A DNA stretch of 64,000 bases, from NCBI RefSeq assembly GCF_000190595.1, contig NC_015167.1:2097501-2161500 (forward strand). Direction: 5' to 3'. This stretch comes from Cellulophaga lytica DSM 7489. GTDB taxonomy: Bacteria; Bacteroidota; Bacteroidia; Flavobacteriales; Flavobacteriaceae. Below the pieces are notes generated by a model. That model saw only the letters and a program-made list of their open reading frames with translations, ran no database searches and was not told the origin of the DNA. Of the stretch, positions 35,211-45,013 are shown one piece after another; the first letter of the stretch is position 1, and each line of letters opens with the position of its first letter. The position numbers were made by a program, and so were the translations under genes.

Positions 35211-37403
35211 ATGAAGTTAAAAAAGCACATACTATTTTTATTGTTGTTTGTAACAGCAATTGCTTTTTCTCAGGTTAATACTACTAAAAAACTTACCATA
35301 AAGGGTACAGTAAAAACTAAAGAAAAAAGAAGTCCTATTTCTGGTGTAGAAGTTTCTGCTACTAGTGGCAGTGTTGTATATACAGATGCTTTTGGAGCTT
35401 ACCGCATAAAAGCAGAAGTTGGAGATTATTTATTGTTTAAAAGTTTAGAATTTGAAACTGTAGAATATCGGATTAAAGATGATGAAGATGTAGATGTTTT
35501 GGTAGAAGGTTTAGATGAGGATACGCAAATAAGCAAAAGTGCTTTGCATAAAATGTATATAGATTCTGCCAAGCAATTTAAAAAAACAGATATAGGCAAA
35601 AGTATAGACTATATTAGGCTTTCTTTGGAGCAATTAGGTAAAAGAGGTAATAATAAAGAGCGTGCAGTATCTTACGCCTTATTAGGTGAAATATACCAAT
35701 ATCATAAGCAGTACGACCTTGCTGTTGATAATTACAAGGAGTCTTTAACTTATAACACTACAGGTGAGTCTCAGTTATTGTTGGCCAATGCTTATCTTTT
35801 AAATAAAGAATACAAAAAATCACAGACACTTTTTACAACGTTACTAAGCAATAAAAAACTGTCTATGTACCAAAAAATACTTGTGTATGAAGGTTTGGGT
35901 GATGCTTATAAAGGGATGAAAAATACCCAACAAGCAGTAGGCAACTATACTAAAGGTTTAGACATAGCTAAAAAAGAACTTGTAAAGCCAAAAATTACAG
36001 ATTTAAATACCAAAATAGCAGAGGCTTATGGTGATGCTAACCAAACTAAAGAGGCAGTAGGTTACTTTAAAAACTCGTTAAAATCTGCCGAGTCAGAGGC
36101 TCCACAACGTGCTTTAGAGGTAAGTGAAAGAGCTGCAGATTTTTATAATAAAAACAATCTGTATAATGAAGAAATGAAGCTTAGAAAGCAGAGTTTAGAA
36201 GACATAGAGCTATTAGAAAACTCAGCTAAGAAGAAAGTAGAAAAAAGAAGTACTACATTAGATAAAGTAGAGGTGCCAATAACTAGGCAACGCATAAATT
36301 ACAAAATTGCAACTAACTTAATTGTACAAGATAAGTTAGATGAGGCTATACCGTATTTAGAAGAAAGTATTTCTGAAGCAGCTATTGAAGATGATTTAGT
36401 AGTGCAAAAGGACGCAACACGCAAACTATCTGAAGTGTATGATGATAAGGGAGATTATACTAGAGCTTTAGAAACCTATAAAAAATATGCAGCTGTAGCA
36501 GATACGTTGTATGCGCGTAAAGAACAAGAAATATCTAGAGCAGAGCGCTTAAGTAAACAAATAGCAGAAAAGCAAAACCGTATAACTGGTTTAGAAAAGG
36601 ATAAGGAACTTTATGAAAGTAAGTCTAGTTTGGAACAGACTAAGCAAGATTTGTACACAACAACATCTACCAAGCAAAAAATTATAATTTACGCTTTAGT
36701 TTTGGGTATGTTTCTTTTTGGTATTGCAGCATTTTTCTTTTACAGAAGCAATAAGCAGCAAAAGTTAGCAAACAACCTTTTGGCATTAAAATCATTACGC
36801 TCACAAATGAATCCGCATTTTATTTTTAATGCCCTTAATTCTGTTAATAATTACATTTCTAAGAGTGATGAACGTAGTGCAAACCGTTTTTTAAGTGAGT
36901 TTTCTACCTTAATGCGTGCCGTTTTAGAAAATTCTGAGGAAGATTTTATACCGTTAACAAAAGAGTTAGAGTTGTTAGAGTTGTATGTTAAGTTAGAACA
37001 TTCTCGTTTTCCAGATAAATTTAATTACTCTATAACAACAGACCCTAATATAGATGTTGCAGCTTTTCAAATTCCGCCAATGCTGCTTCAACCTTATATA
37101 GAAAATGCTATTTGGCACGGATTACGCTACAAAAACGAATTAGGGTATTTAAACATCAACCTAAAACAAAAAAATAAAGAGGCAATAGAAATTACTATAG
37201 AGGACAATGGTATAGGAAGAAAAAAATCTGCCGAGTTAAAAACGCAAAATCAAAAAAAGCAACGCTCTAAAGGAATGGGTAATATTAAAAAAAGAGTTGC
37301 TATTTTAAATAGTATGTATAAGGATAAGGTAGATGTTGTTGTTACAGACTTAAGCAGTAATGGAACAGGAACAAAAGTTACACTAACCTTAAAAAAAGAT
37401 TAG
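35211..37403 (+). CDS. LytS-type sensor histidine kinase with periplasmic carboxypeptidase-regulatory-like and TPR domains
   Basis: 730 residues. Signal peptide (to about residue 21, ending AFSQ). A carboxypeptidase-regulatory-like beta sandwich (about 25-100, SPISGVEVSATSGSVVYTDA) is followed by TPR repeats (about 130-430), a coiled coil (about 440-490) and one membrane helix (about 491-512). The LytS-type kinase domain has the phospho-His in LRSQMNPHFIFNALNSVNNY, and the HATPase has IENAIWHGL, IEDNGIGRKK and KGMGNIKKR. The LytTR regulator follows after 28 bases. It senses something in the periplasm through TPR/beta-sandwich domains; the ligand is unknown. Confidence 0.9.
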   Translation: MKLKKHILFLLLFVTAIAFSQVNTTKKLTIKGTVKTKEKRSPISGVEVSATSGSVVYTDAFGAYRIKAEVGDYLLFKSLEFETVEYRIKDDEDVDVLVEGLDEDTQISKSALHKMYIDSAKQFKKTDIGKSIDYIRLSLEQLGKRGNNKERAVSYALLGEIYQYHKQYDLAVDNYKESLTYNTTGESQLLLANAYLLNKEYKKSQTLFTTLLSNKKLSMYQKILVYEGLGDAYKGMKNTQQAVGNYTKGLDIAKKELVKPKITDLNTKIAEAYGDANQTKEAVGYFKNSLKSAESEAPQRALEVSERAADFYNKNNLYNEEMKLRKQSLEDIELLENSAKKKVEKRSTTLDKVEVPITRQRINYKIATNLIVQDKLDEAIPYLEESISEAAIEDDLVVQKDATRKLSEVYDDKGDYTRALETYKKYAAVADTLYARKEQEISRAERLSKQIAEKQNRITGLEKDKELYESKSSLEQTKQDLYTTTSTKQKIIIYALVLGMFLFGIAAFFFYRSNKQQKLANNLLALKSLRSQMNPHFIFNALNSVNNYISKSDERSANRFLSEFSTLMRAVLENSEEDFIPLTKELELLELYVKLEHSRFPDKFNYSITTDPNIDVAAFQIPPMLLQPYIENAIWHGLRYKNELGYLNINLKQKNKEAIEITIEDNGIGRKKSAELKTQNQKKQRSKGMGNIKKRVAILNSMYKDKVDVVVTDLSSNGTGTKVTLTLKKD

Positions 37404-37431
37404 TAGTAGTTGGTTATTAAAAAATAAAGAA

Positions 37432-38163
37432 ATGAAATTAAACGCAATTATAGTTGAAGACGAAGCTAATAGTAGAGAAATTTTAACCAATTACTTATCT
37501 AAATATTGTGCTAGTGTAAATTTACTTGGTGAAGCAGCATCTATAAAAGAAGGCTTAGAGCTGATAAATAAACACCAACCCGATTTAATTTTTTTAGATG
37601 TAGAAATGCCATTTGGCAATGCTTTTGATTTGCTAGACCAAGTGCCTAACAGAACTTTTGAAACTGTTTTTGTTACCGCATATAACCAGTATGCAATGGA
37701 TGCTTTAAATAGTCATGCAGCGTATTATTTAATGAAACCCATTAATATAGACGAGTTAATTAAGGCGGTAGAATATGTAGGTGAAATTAGAAGCAAAGAA
37801 AATGCTTTGGAAGACCAAATTTTACAGCCAAAAACTAATAAAATAGATGGTAAAATAACATTACCGCAGCAAGATGGTTTTCAGGTTTTAAATGTTGCTG
37901 ATATTCTTTTTTGCAAAGCCGATGATAATTATACCGAAATTTACCTAGATAATAAAAAGATATTAGTAAGTAAAACACTAAAGTATTTTGAAGAAGCAAT
38001 GGAAGATTTTCCGTTTGCACGCATTCATAAATCGTACCTAGTAAACGTAAATGCTATAGCTAAATATAAGAAAGGTAAAGGTGGTAGTGTGGTTTTACAC
38101 AATGGTAAAGAGTTATTGGTTTCTGCATCTAAAAAGAAAGCGCTTTTATCTTATTTTGAATAA
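37432..38163 (+). CDS. LytTR-family response regulator
   Basis: 243 residues. Receiver domain (about 1-120) with acidic pocket VEDE, phospho-acceptor in LIFLDVEMP (Asp about 59), switch TAYNQYAMDA and Lys in LMKPIN. LytTR DNA-binding domain (about 140-243) with FCKADDNYTEIYL and FARIHKSYLVNVNAI. It is the cognate partner of the preceding kinase. LytTR proteins bind direct repeats; I did not find an obvious pair upstream of the operon. Confidence 0.93.
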   Translation: MKLNAIIVEDEANSREILTNYLSKYCASVNLLGEAASIKEGLELINKHQPDLIFLDVEMPFGNAFDLLDQVPNRTFETVFVTAYNQYAMDALNSHAAYYLMKPINIDELIKAVEYVGEIRSKENALEDQILQPKTNKIDGKITLPQQDGFQVLNVADILFCKADDNYTEIYLDNKKILVSKTLKYFEEAMEDFPFARIHKSYLVNVNAIAKYKKGKGGSVVLHNGKELLVSASKKKALLSYFE

Positions 38164-38184
38164 TTTTTTAAACTTTATACGTAA

Positions 38185-38703
38185 ATGATTTGTAAAGAAG
38201 TAAATGGTAAATCACCACAAATAGGAGAAGACTGTTTTATAGCAGAAAATGCAACTATTGTTGGTGATGTGGTAATGGGTAAACAATGTAGTGTTTGGTA
38301 TAATGCTGTATTACGTGGAGATGTACATTTTATAAAAATGGGAGATAAAGTAAACGTACAAGACGGTGCAGTTGTACATTGTACTTACAAAAAAAGTCCT
38401 ACTACAATTGGTAATAATGTATCTATTGGTCACAATGCAATTGTGCACGGTTGTACTATTAAAGACAATGTTTTAATAGGTATGGGAAGTATTGTAATGG
38501 ATGATTGTGTGGTAGAAAGTAATAGCATTATTGCTGCAGGCGCAGTTGTAACAAAAGGTACGCATATACCTTCTGGAACGGTATTTGCAGGTATGCCAGC
38601 AAAGAAGATTAAGGATATAAGCATAGAATTGAGCGAAGGAGAAGTGAACCGCATAGCTAATAATTACGTAACATATTCTAGTTGGTTTAAAGACAAGGAA
38701 TAA
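38185..38703 (+). CDS. Gamma carbonic anhydrase family protein
   Basis: 172 residues, left-handed beta-helix of hexapeptide repeats. The three zinc-ligand His positions of the gamma-class are present: His65 (AVVHCT), His83 (SIGHNA) and His88 (IVHGC). WYNAVLRGDVHFIKMGDKVN is the family signature. Members (YrdA/PaaY/CaiE) include active carbonic anhydrases and acyl-CoA thioesterases; which applies here is unknown. It starts 21 bases after the response regulator and may be co-transcribed. Confidence 0.9.
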   Translation: MICKEVNGKSPQIGEDCFIAENATIVGDVVMGKQCSVWYNAVLRGDVHFIKMGDKVNVQDGAVVHCTYKKSPTTIGNNVSIGHNAIVHGCTIKDNVLIGMGSIVMDDCVVESNSIIAAGAVVTKGTHIPSGTVFAGMPAKKIKDISIELSEGEVNRIANNYVTYSSWFKDKE

Positions 38704-38742
38704 ACTTTGATAAAAGCAATATGCGTTCTACATAAGTTTACT

Positions 38743-38750
38743 TATTTTTG
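38743..38750 (+). promoter_or_regulatory. -7 promoter element of fabD
   Basis: TATTTTTG, exact TAnnTTTG, 25 bases before the fabD ATG. No TTG at -33 spacing. Confidence 0.45.
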
Positions 38751-38775
38751 TCAATCAATTTAAAAAATAAAAAAG

Positions 38776-39660
38776 ATGAATGCATATATATTTCCTGGTC
38801 AAGGAGCACAGTTTGTAGGAATGGGGTTAGATCTTTATGAGAAGTACCCTTTGGCACAAGAATTATTTGAAAAAGCAAATGACATATTAGGTTTTCGTAT
38901 TACAGACATTATGTTTGAAGGTACACCAGAAGACTTAAAGCAAACTAAAGTTACACAACCAGCAATATACTTACACTCTGTTATAATGAGTAAAGTAATG
39001 GGAGATACTTTTAAGCCAGATATGGTTGCAGGACATTCATTAGGAGAATTTTCAGCATTAGTAGCAAATGGAACACTAACTTTTGAAGACGGTTTAAAAC
39101 TAGTATCTAAAAGAGCTTTAGCAATGCAAAAAGCTTGCGAAATGCAATCTAGTACAATGGCAGCTGTTTTAGGTTTAGAAGATGCTGTTGTAGAAAAAGT
39201 TTGCGAAGAAATTGACGGTGTTGTTGTTGCTGCAAATTATAACTGTCCAGGGCAATTGGTTATTTCTGGAGAAGTAGAAGCAATTAATGCTGCTTGTGAA
39301 AAATTAAAAGAAGCAGGTGCCAGAAGGGCCTTGTTATTACCAGTTGGTGGCGCATTTCACTCGCCTTTAATGGAGCCAGCAAGAGAAGAGTTAGCTGCGG
39401 CTATAGAAAATACAACTTTTAGTGAGCCAAGTTGCCCAATTTACCAAAATGTACCTACTACGGCGGTAAAAAATGCAGAGGAAATAAAGAAGAATTTAAT
39501 ATCACAATTAACAGCTCCTGTAAAATGGACACAAAGTGTGCAAAATATGGTTGCAGATGGTGCAACATTATTTACAGAAGTTGGTCCTGGTAAAGTTTTA
39601 CAAGGCTTGGTGAAAAAAATTAATAGAGCATCAGAAACTACATCGGCAGAATTAGCTTAA
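38776..39660 (+). CDS. fabD: Malonyl-CoA:ACP transacylase
   Basis: Loads malonate onto acyl carrier protein for fatty acid synthesis. 294 residues, typical. Oxyanion-hole segment FPGQGAQFVGMG, nucleophile Ser88 in AGHSLGEFSALVAN, and catalytic His195 in GGAFHSPLMEPA. It has its own -7 box; other fab genes are not in the window. Confidence 0.95.
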   Translation: MNAYIFPGQGAQFVGMGLDLYEKYPLAQELFEKANDILGFRITDIMFEGTPEDLKQTKVTQPAIYLHSVIMSKVMGDTFKPDMVAGHSLGEFSALVANGTLTFEDGLKLVSKRALAMQKACEMQSSTMAAVLGLEDAVVEKVCEEIDGVVVAANYNCPGQLVISGEVEAINAACEKLKEAGARRALLLPVGGAFHSPLMEPAREELAAAIENTTFSEPSCPIYQNVPTTAVKNAEEIKKNLISQLTAPVKWTQSVQNMVADGATLFTEVGPGKVLQGLVKKINRASETTSAELA

Positions 39661-39727
39661 ATGCCTCACAAATAAATAAGTAAAGTTACAGGCAATAACT
39701 GTTACTTGGGGGTAAAATATGTCCTTT

Positions 39728-39746
39728 GTCGATTATGTTTATCGAC
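39728..39746 (+). repeat. Hairpin in the leader of the T9SS substrate gene
   Basis: Perfect inverted repeat GTCGAT / ATCGAC with a 7-base loop, 75 bases before the ATG at 39821. It is not followed by a T run, so it is not a simple terminator for fabD; a leader element or operator is possible. Confidence 0.45.
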
Positions 39747-39820
39747 GAATGGCATTTTGGTTAATATTGTAGTCTATCTGTTATAAATTATAGTTGAGTA
39801 ACACTATCTATAAAAGAAAA

Positions 39821-42070
39821 ATGAAAATTAAACAATTAGGCAGTTTTAAATGTATTAAAAAGCAAAGGACTTTAAGTCTTTTAGTGATGTTCTTTTGTTT
39901 TAGTTTTTTTGCTTTTGGACAAAATGTTTCTGTACAGAGAACTAATGATGCTGAAGAAACTGGTCAAGTGGCAGGTAGTTTTAGAATTTCTAGAACAGGT
40001 AATACATTTACTGGTTTACGTGTAAATTATACCATAACTGGTACAGCTACTAATGGTACAGATTATGCTTCAATAGGTGGGTCAATATTAATCCCAGTTT
40101 TTAATAATAGTATTAATTTGGATATAGATGGTGTGGTAGATGACACCTTAATAGAAGGAGATGAAACTGTAATTATTACACTATCTGAAAACTCAGAATA
40201 CAATATAAACCCTTTAGCAGCTTCTGCTAGGATTATTATTGTAGATAACGAGCCTGTTTGTGCAACAGCACCAGATGCTCCAGAGTTAAGAACTGGTGAA
40301 GAAACTACTTTTTGTGATAGTTTTACTAAAGATTTAAATGACTATGTAGCCAGTGCTACACCAGCAGGTACAGTGCTTACTTGGAGTAGTAGTGATGATT
40401 TGTTAGATGATTCTTCTTATTATGATAGTTCTATAATAGGATTTTCGGGAGAATTTTATGGGTTTTATTTAGATGAAGCTAACAATTGTGTTAGTCCGCC
40501 TTTAAAAATTACAATAGTTCAAAATAGTAGCCCAACTGTTACAGGGACTTCTGATTCTAGATGTGGAGAAGGTTCTGTAACATTAACAGGAACCACAACA
40601 GATGGTTCTTTATTATGGTATGACGCTCCTTCTGGAGGAACATTGGTGCATACAGGATTAAATTTTGATACTCCATCTTTATCAGTTACTACATCGTATT
40701 ACGTAGAGGCTACAGCAAACGGTTGTACTTCAGATAGGGTAGAGGTTGTGGCAACAATAAATACACAACCTTCTTCTGGTACAGGTACAGATGCTACAGC
40801 TTGTTCTTTACCAGGTAATGGAAGAGTAACGGTAGTAAATTTAGATGATCAATTAACAGGTGCAGATACTGGTGAGTGGACATTAACTTCGCAACCTGCA
40901 TCTAGTTCTATTACAATAGATGCAAATAGTGTAGATTTTGCAAATCAGCCATTAGGAGAGTATCAATTTACATATACAACAACAGGTTTTGTTGCTCCTT
41001 GTACAGCAGAGTCTACTACTATAACTATTACGGTGTTAGATTGTGCACCTACAGATACAGATTTATCTGTAACAAAAATAGTAGATAGAGATGAAGTTTT
41101 TACAGGTGAAGATGTAGTTTTTACTATTACTGTAGAAAACTTAACCGGAGATCCTGTAACAGCTATAGAAATTACAGATGTTTTAGATGAAACTACTGGT
41201 TTTGAATATGTTTCTAATATAGCACAATTAGGTAGTTTTAATAGCGCCACTGGCATTTGGTCAATTGCAGAATTAGCAGCAGGTGAAAGTACCTCATTAG
41301 AAATTACAGCTACTGTTATAGATGGTGGTACACACATAAATACCGCAGAAATAACAAGTAGTAACCCTGTAGATACAGCAACAGCAAACAACCAAAGTTC
41401 TGCTACAGTTGCTATTAAGCAGATAGATATGTCTATTTCTAAGTCTGTAAACAAAGTAACAGCCACTGTAGGTGATGTTGTTGTTTTTACAATTACATTA
41501 ACCAATGAAACAGATGGTTTGGTTACAGATATAAGTGTTACAGATATTTTAAATAGTACAACTGGTTTTACACACGTATCCAACACAACTACTACGGGTA
41601 ATTATGATGCTACAACAGGCGTATGGACGTTAGATGAAATTTTAGGGAATGAAACTCAGGTTCTAGAAATTACAGCTATGGTTTTAGAAGAAGGTACACA
41701 CGTAAATACTGTAGAAATTACAGATTCTTTTCCTATTGATGAGGCTAATGTAGATAATAACATAGCATCTGTTGCCGTAAGTATAGAGCCAAGAAGTAAT
41801 GACGAGTGCGGATTTATGTTTAATCAATTTTCTCCAAATTCAGACGGAGTTAATGATTTTTTACGCATTAATTGTATAGAGACTTATCCAAATAATACTT
41901 TAACTATTTTTAATAGATTGGGTAGCGAGGTTTATAGCGTAACCAATTACCAAAACAATTGGGACGGTACTTGGAAAAAAGGAGACTTGCCAAACGGAAC
42001 TTACTTTTATGTGTTAGATTTGGCAGATGGCTCAGAAGTTAAAAAAGGATGGATTCAAATCATAAGATGA
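39821..42070 (+). CDS. Secreted T9SS substrate with Calx-beta and two DUF11 repeats and type-B sorting domain
   Basis: 749 residues from ATG 39821; an in-frame TTG at 39794 would give a longer, unlikely leader. Signal peptide to about residue 34 (FFCFSFFAFGQ). A Calx-beta-like domain (about 40-125, GTATNGTDYASIGGSI), Ig-like/PKD-like segments (to about 420), two DUF11 repeats of about 115 residues (from DLSVTKIVDRDEV and DMSISKSVNKVTA), and a C-terminal gliding-motility-type sorting domain (FSPNSDGVNDFLRI ... NGTYFYVLDL ... KKGWIQIIR). Likely a surface-attached or secreted adhesin-like protein. Its stop overlaps the PorP/SprF start (ATGA). Confidence 0.88.
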   Translation: MKIKQLGSFKCIKKQRTLSLLVMFFCFSFFAFGQNVSVQRTNDAEETGQVAGSFRISRTGNTFTGLRVNYTITGTATNGTDYASIGGSILIPVFNNSINLDIDGVVDDTLIEGDETVIITLSENSEYNINPLAASARIIIVDNEPVCATAPDAPELRTGEETTFCDSFTKDLNDYVASATPAGTVLTWSSSDDLLDDSSYYDSSIIGFSGEFYGFYLDEANNCVSPPLKITIVQNSSPTVTGTSDSRCGEGSVTLTGTTTDGSLLWYDAPSGGTLVHTGLNFDTPSLSVTTSYYVEATANGCTSDRVEVVATINTQPSSGTGTDATACSLPGNGRVTVVNLDDQLTGADTGEWTLTSQPASSSITIDANSVDFANQPLGEYQFTYTTTGFVAPCTAESTTITITVLDCAPTDTDLSVTKIVDRDEVFTGEDVVFTITVENLTGDPVTAIEITDVLDETTGFEYVSNIAQLGSFNSATGIWSIAELAAGESTSLEITATVIDGGTHINTAEITSSNPVDTATANNQSSATVAIKQIDMSISKSVNKVTATVGDVVVFTITLTNETDGLVTDISVTDILNSTTGFTHVSNTTTTGNYDATTGVWTLDEILGNETQVLEITAMVLEEGTHVNTVEITDSFPIDEANVDNNIASVAVSIEPRSNDECGFMFNQFSPNSDGVNDFLRINCIETYPNNTLTIFNRLGSEVYSVTNYQNNWDGTWKKGDLPNGTYFYVLDLADGSEVKKGWIQIIR

Positions 42071-43056
42071 TACAAAAACAAATGAAAAAATCCCTTCATA
42101 TATACAAGTGCCTAAGTATACTAATGTTGTTTTTTATTGCAGCTAATTCCTATGCTCAAAAAGAACCACAGTATACGCAGTATATGTACAATATTGGTAG
42201 TTTTAACCCTGCTTATGTTGGTAGTGTAGAGGATCCAGAAATTATAAGTTTGTATAGAACCCAATGGGTAGGTGTTCCTGGTGCACCTACCACAATACGC
42301 TTAGGAGCAAATATTCCTTTTTCTAATGAAAAAACAGGACTTGGTTTTAATGCATATTCAGACAAGTTAGGACCAATGAGTCAGTCTTTAATAAATGTAT
42401 CATACTCTTACCAGGTAAAATTATCAGACAATGTAAAATGGTCTTTTGGTATAAATGCAGGAGCATCAATTTTAGATATCGATTTTACAAAAGGAGATTT
42501 TGAATATGAGAATGAACCAGCAATACAAGATACACAGTACAATGAGTTTTACCCAATTATTGGCGCAGGTACATTTGTATATGCAGACAATTGGTATTTA
42601 GGGCTTTCTGTACCTAACTTGCTAACAAGTACGCTGTATAATGATGAGGTTGCTGTTATTGAAGAAGATAAAACTCAGGTTAACTTTATTGGTGGTGTTG
42701 TTTTTGATTTAAGTGATGAACTAAAGTTTAAACCGGCATTTTTGGTAAATTATATTACCGATTCTCCTTTAAACGTAAACTTATCTACTAATTTTTTAAT
42801 TAGTGATTTGGTGACCGTAGGTGCATCATACAGGTTTGATAATGCGGTAAGCGGTTTAGCAGGTTTTCAAGTGTCTAACTCTATTTATGTAGGATATTCT
42901 TATGACTATTCTACAAATGCATTTAAAAACTATAATGATGGCTCTCATGAGGTTATTTTAAAGTTTTATTTAGGTAAATCTGGCGGAACAAAAAGGAGTA
43001 AAGGCCCAAAAGACAATAAAAAACCTAAACAAATAGACACACCAAGATTCTTTTAA
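42067..43056 (+). CDS. PorP/SprF family protein paired with the T9SS substrate
   Basis: About 329 residues. The start at ATG 42067 overlaps the previous stop as ATGA; a Met five codons on (42082, MKKSLHIYK) is the alternative. Signal peptide ending ANSYAQ, then KEPQYTQYMYNIGSFNPAYVGS, the PorP/SprF signature, and successive beta-strands. In Flavobacterium johnsoniae, SprF is needed to secrete its upstream type-B substrate SprB; the same gene order here suggests the same partner role. The C-terminal tail is Lys/Pro-rich. Confidence 0.9.
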   Translation: MIQKQMKKSLHIYKCLSILMLFFIAANSYAQKEPQYTQYMYNIGSFNPAYVGSVEDPEIISLYRTQWVGVPGAPTTIRLGANIPFSNEKTGLGFNAYSDKLGPMSQSLINVSYSYQVKLSDNVKWSFGINAGASILDIDFTKGDFEYENEPAIQDTQYNEFYPIIGAGTFVYADNWYLGLSVPNLLTSTLYNDEVAVIEEDKTQVNFIGGVVFDLSDELKFKPAFLVNYITDSPLNVNLSTNFLISDLVTVGASYRFDNAVSGLAGFQVSNSIYVGYSYDYSTNAFKNYNDGSHEVILKFYLGKSGGTKRSKGPKDNKKPKQIDTPRFF

Positions 43057-43066
43057 TACAAACAAT

Positions 43067-44998
43067 ATGAAATTTAAACTTAGCTTTTTACTTTTAAATT
43101 TAGTTGTACTATCTGTTTGTGCTCAAAATTTGAAGTCTGCAGGAGATCGTTATTTCTTTCAATATAAGTATGAGCAGGCAGTTAAAGAATATGAAAAAGA
43201 GAGTAAAGAAACTGTACTTACTACGCAACAGTTTTTAAACTACGCAGAGGCATATTTTAATACAAAACAGTTTAAAAAAGCGTGGCAAACTTATGAAATG
43301 ATTTTGGAAAGTGATGCTATAGTTACTCCATTTCATTACAACAAAATGCTACGTAGTTTATACGCAATATCTGGAAAAGATGAAATGAATAAGTATTTAG
43401 AAAACGATACTATTTTAAAAGAAGCATCTTGGGCAGAAAATGCAAAGTTTAATTTTGATATTGAAAATAAAAAAGACGTAGTACTACCTAACTATACTAT
43501 TTTTAATATAAAAGGAAATAGTATTGCGGCAGACTTTTCACCATCATTTTACAAAGATAAATTACTTTTCACTAGTGATAGAGTGCTTACTTTAGCAAAG
43601 AAAAAAAAGAAAAAAGAAGAGAGAATATACTTAGATATTTATGAAAGTGAAATAGAGGATGATGGTGATATTACCAATGTAAAACCATATAACAGTATTC
43701 CTAAAGCTAACTTTCATGAGGCAACACCATATTACTCTGCAGAGTTAGATAAGTTATTTTATGTGCTATCTAATGAAAAAAATGGTGAAATGCTGTATGA
43801 TGAAAAAGGAAAAAATGCACTTTCTATTGCAGAAGTAGACCGTAACAATAGGTTTAATTTTATACTTAAGCACTTAAGTACTAGCTTTTATTATCCTTTT
43901 TACGATGCAAATTCTCAGCGTTTATATTTTGCTGCTAATTTTGAAGATAGCAGCTATGGAGGTACAGATATTTATTATGTAAATACCAGCAATGGACAAA
44001 TTATGTCTGCGCCAATAAATTTAGGACCAAGGGTAAATACTCCTGGAAATGAAATTTCTCCTTTTGTTTTTGAAAACGGATTATATTTTTCTTCTGATGT
44101 TTTTTATGGCTACGGAGGTATGGATATTTACAAGTCTAATTTAAAGGCAGATGGCAGTGCAGGTGTACCAATAAATTTAGGAAAAGGTATTAACTCCGCT
44201 AAAGACGACTTTGGTTTTATTGTAAAAAATAATACTACTGGCGGCTTAGAAGGTTACTTTTCATCTAATAGAGATGGTGGTAAAGGTAAAGATGATATTT
44301 ACGGTTTTACAGTAGCAGAAAAGCCTAAACTTAATACCATTGTATTGCAGGGTAAAACTTTAAATCCACTAACTAATATTAGGATTGGTAATGTAGCTAT
44401 AAAAGTACTAGACCAAAATAATAAAGTAATAAAAGAGTTAGAGTCTGCAGAAGATGGTTCTTATGAAATAGAAGTGCCTTGGCAAGAAAAAATTACAATA
44501 ATAGCTTCTAAAAAGAAATACTCTTTATTTAGACAGTTTTATACTGCTGAAGAATTAAAAAATAAAAAACAAACTCCTATATACTTAGACTTTGCAGATG
44601 ATTTTGTGGTAGAAAAAGAAGGAAAATCTATGCTTAAGTTAAATAAGTTTATTTTTAAAACCAAAAGCAGTAAACTTACACCAGATATTATAAAAGAGTT
44701 AGATAAGGCAATAACAATAATTAAAAAGTTCCCAGAGTTTAACCTTCAAATAGAATCGCATACAGACAGTAAGGGAGGTTCTTCATCTAACTTTAGAATT
44801 TCACAAGCACGTGCAGATAATATTAAAAAATACCTTTTAAATAACGGTATACCTTCTAAAAATATTTTATACACTATTGGTTACGGAGAAGATCACGTAC
44901 TAAACAAATGTGTAAATGGTGTGTATTGTATAGACTACTTTCACGCAGAAAACCGTAGGTGCAACATTGTTGTTTTAAATTATAAAGAGCTGTATTAA
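43067..44998 (+). CDS. OmpA family protein with TPR and PD40-like repeats
   Basis: 643 residues. Signal peptide (ending LSVCAQN), TPR-like helices (about 20-120), WD40/PD40-like propeller repeats (about 160-425; PFVFENGLYFSSD, GYFSSNRDGGKGKDDIYGF), a carboxypeptidase-regulatory-like domain (about 425-500), and a C-terminal OmpA peptidoglycan-binding domain (about 525-640; IESHTDSKGGSSSNFRISQA). Similar architecture to PorE-like T9SS proteins. It completes a substrate-PorP-OmpA operon, 10 bases after the PorP-like stop, ending in a terminator that overlaps its stop codon. Confidence 0.9.
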   Translation: MKFKLSFLLLNLVVLSVCAQNLKSAGDRYFFQYKYEQAVKEYEKESKETVLTTQQFLNYAEAYFNTKQFKKAWQTYEMILESDAIVTPFHYNKMLRSLYAISGKDEMNKYLENDTILKEASWAENAKFNFDIENKKDVVLPNYTIFNIKGNSIAADFSPSFYKDKLLFTSDRVLTLAKKKKKKEERIYLDIYESEIEDDGDITNVKPYNSIPKANFHEATPYYSAELDKLFYVLSNEKNGEMLYDEKGKNALSIAEVDRNNRFNFILKHLSTSFYYPFYDANSQRLYFAANFEDSSYGGTDIYYVNTSNGQIMSAPINLGPRVNTPGNEISPFVFENGLYFSSDVFYGYGGMDIYKSNLKADGSAGVPINLGKGINSAKDDFGFIVKNNTTGGLEGYFSSNRDGGKGKDDIYGFTVAEKPKLNTIVLQGKTLNPLTNIRIGNVAIKVLDQNNKVIKELESAEDGSYEIEVPWQEKITIIASKKKYSLFRQFYTAEELKNKKQTPIYLDFADDFVVEKEGKSMLKLNKFIFKTKSSKLTPDIIKELDKAITIIKKFPEFNLQIESHTDSKGGSSSNFRISQARADNIKKYLLNNGIPSKNILYTIGYGEDHVLNKCVNGVYCIDYFHAENRRCNIVVLNYKELY

Positions 44999-45013
44999 TA
45001 CAGCTCTTTTTTT
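44984..45013 (+). terminator. Terminator overlapping the stop codon of the OmpA gene
   Basis: Stem AAAGAGCTGTA / TACAGCTCTTT with loop TTAA and a T tract; the first half encodes the last residues (KELY) of the protein. Confidence 0.88.

Noticed and set aside
40963-41586. 207-codon minus-strand frame in the T9SS substrate
   Set aside because: Shadow of the Thr/Val-rich DUF11 repeats on the sense strand.
41058-41790. Two DUF11 copies as a mobile or CRISPR-like repeat
   Set aside because: They are divergent protein-level repeats in one reading frame, not near-identical DNA repeats.
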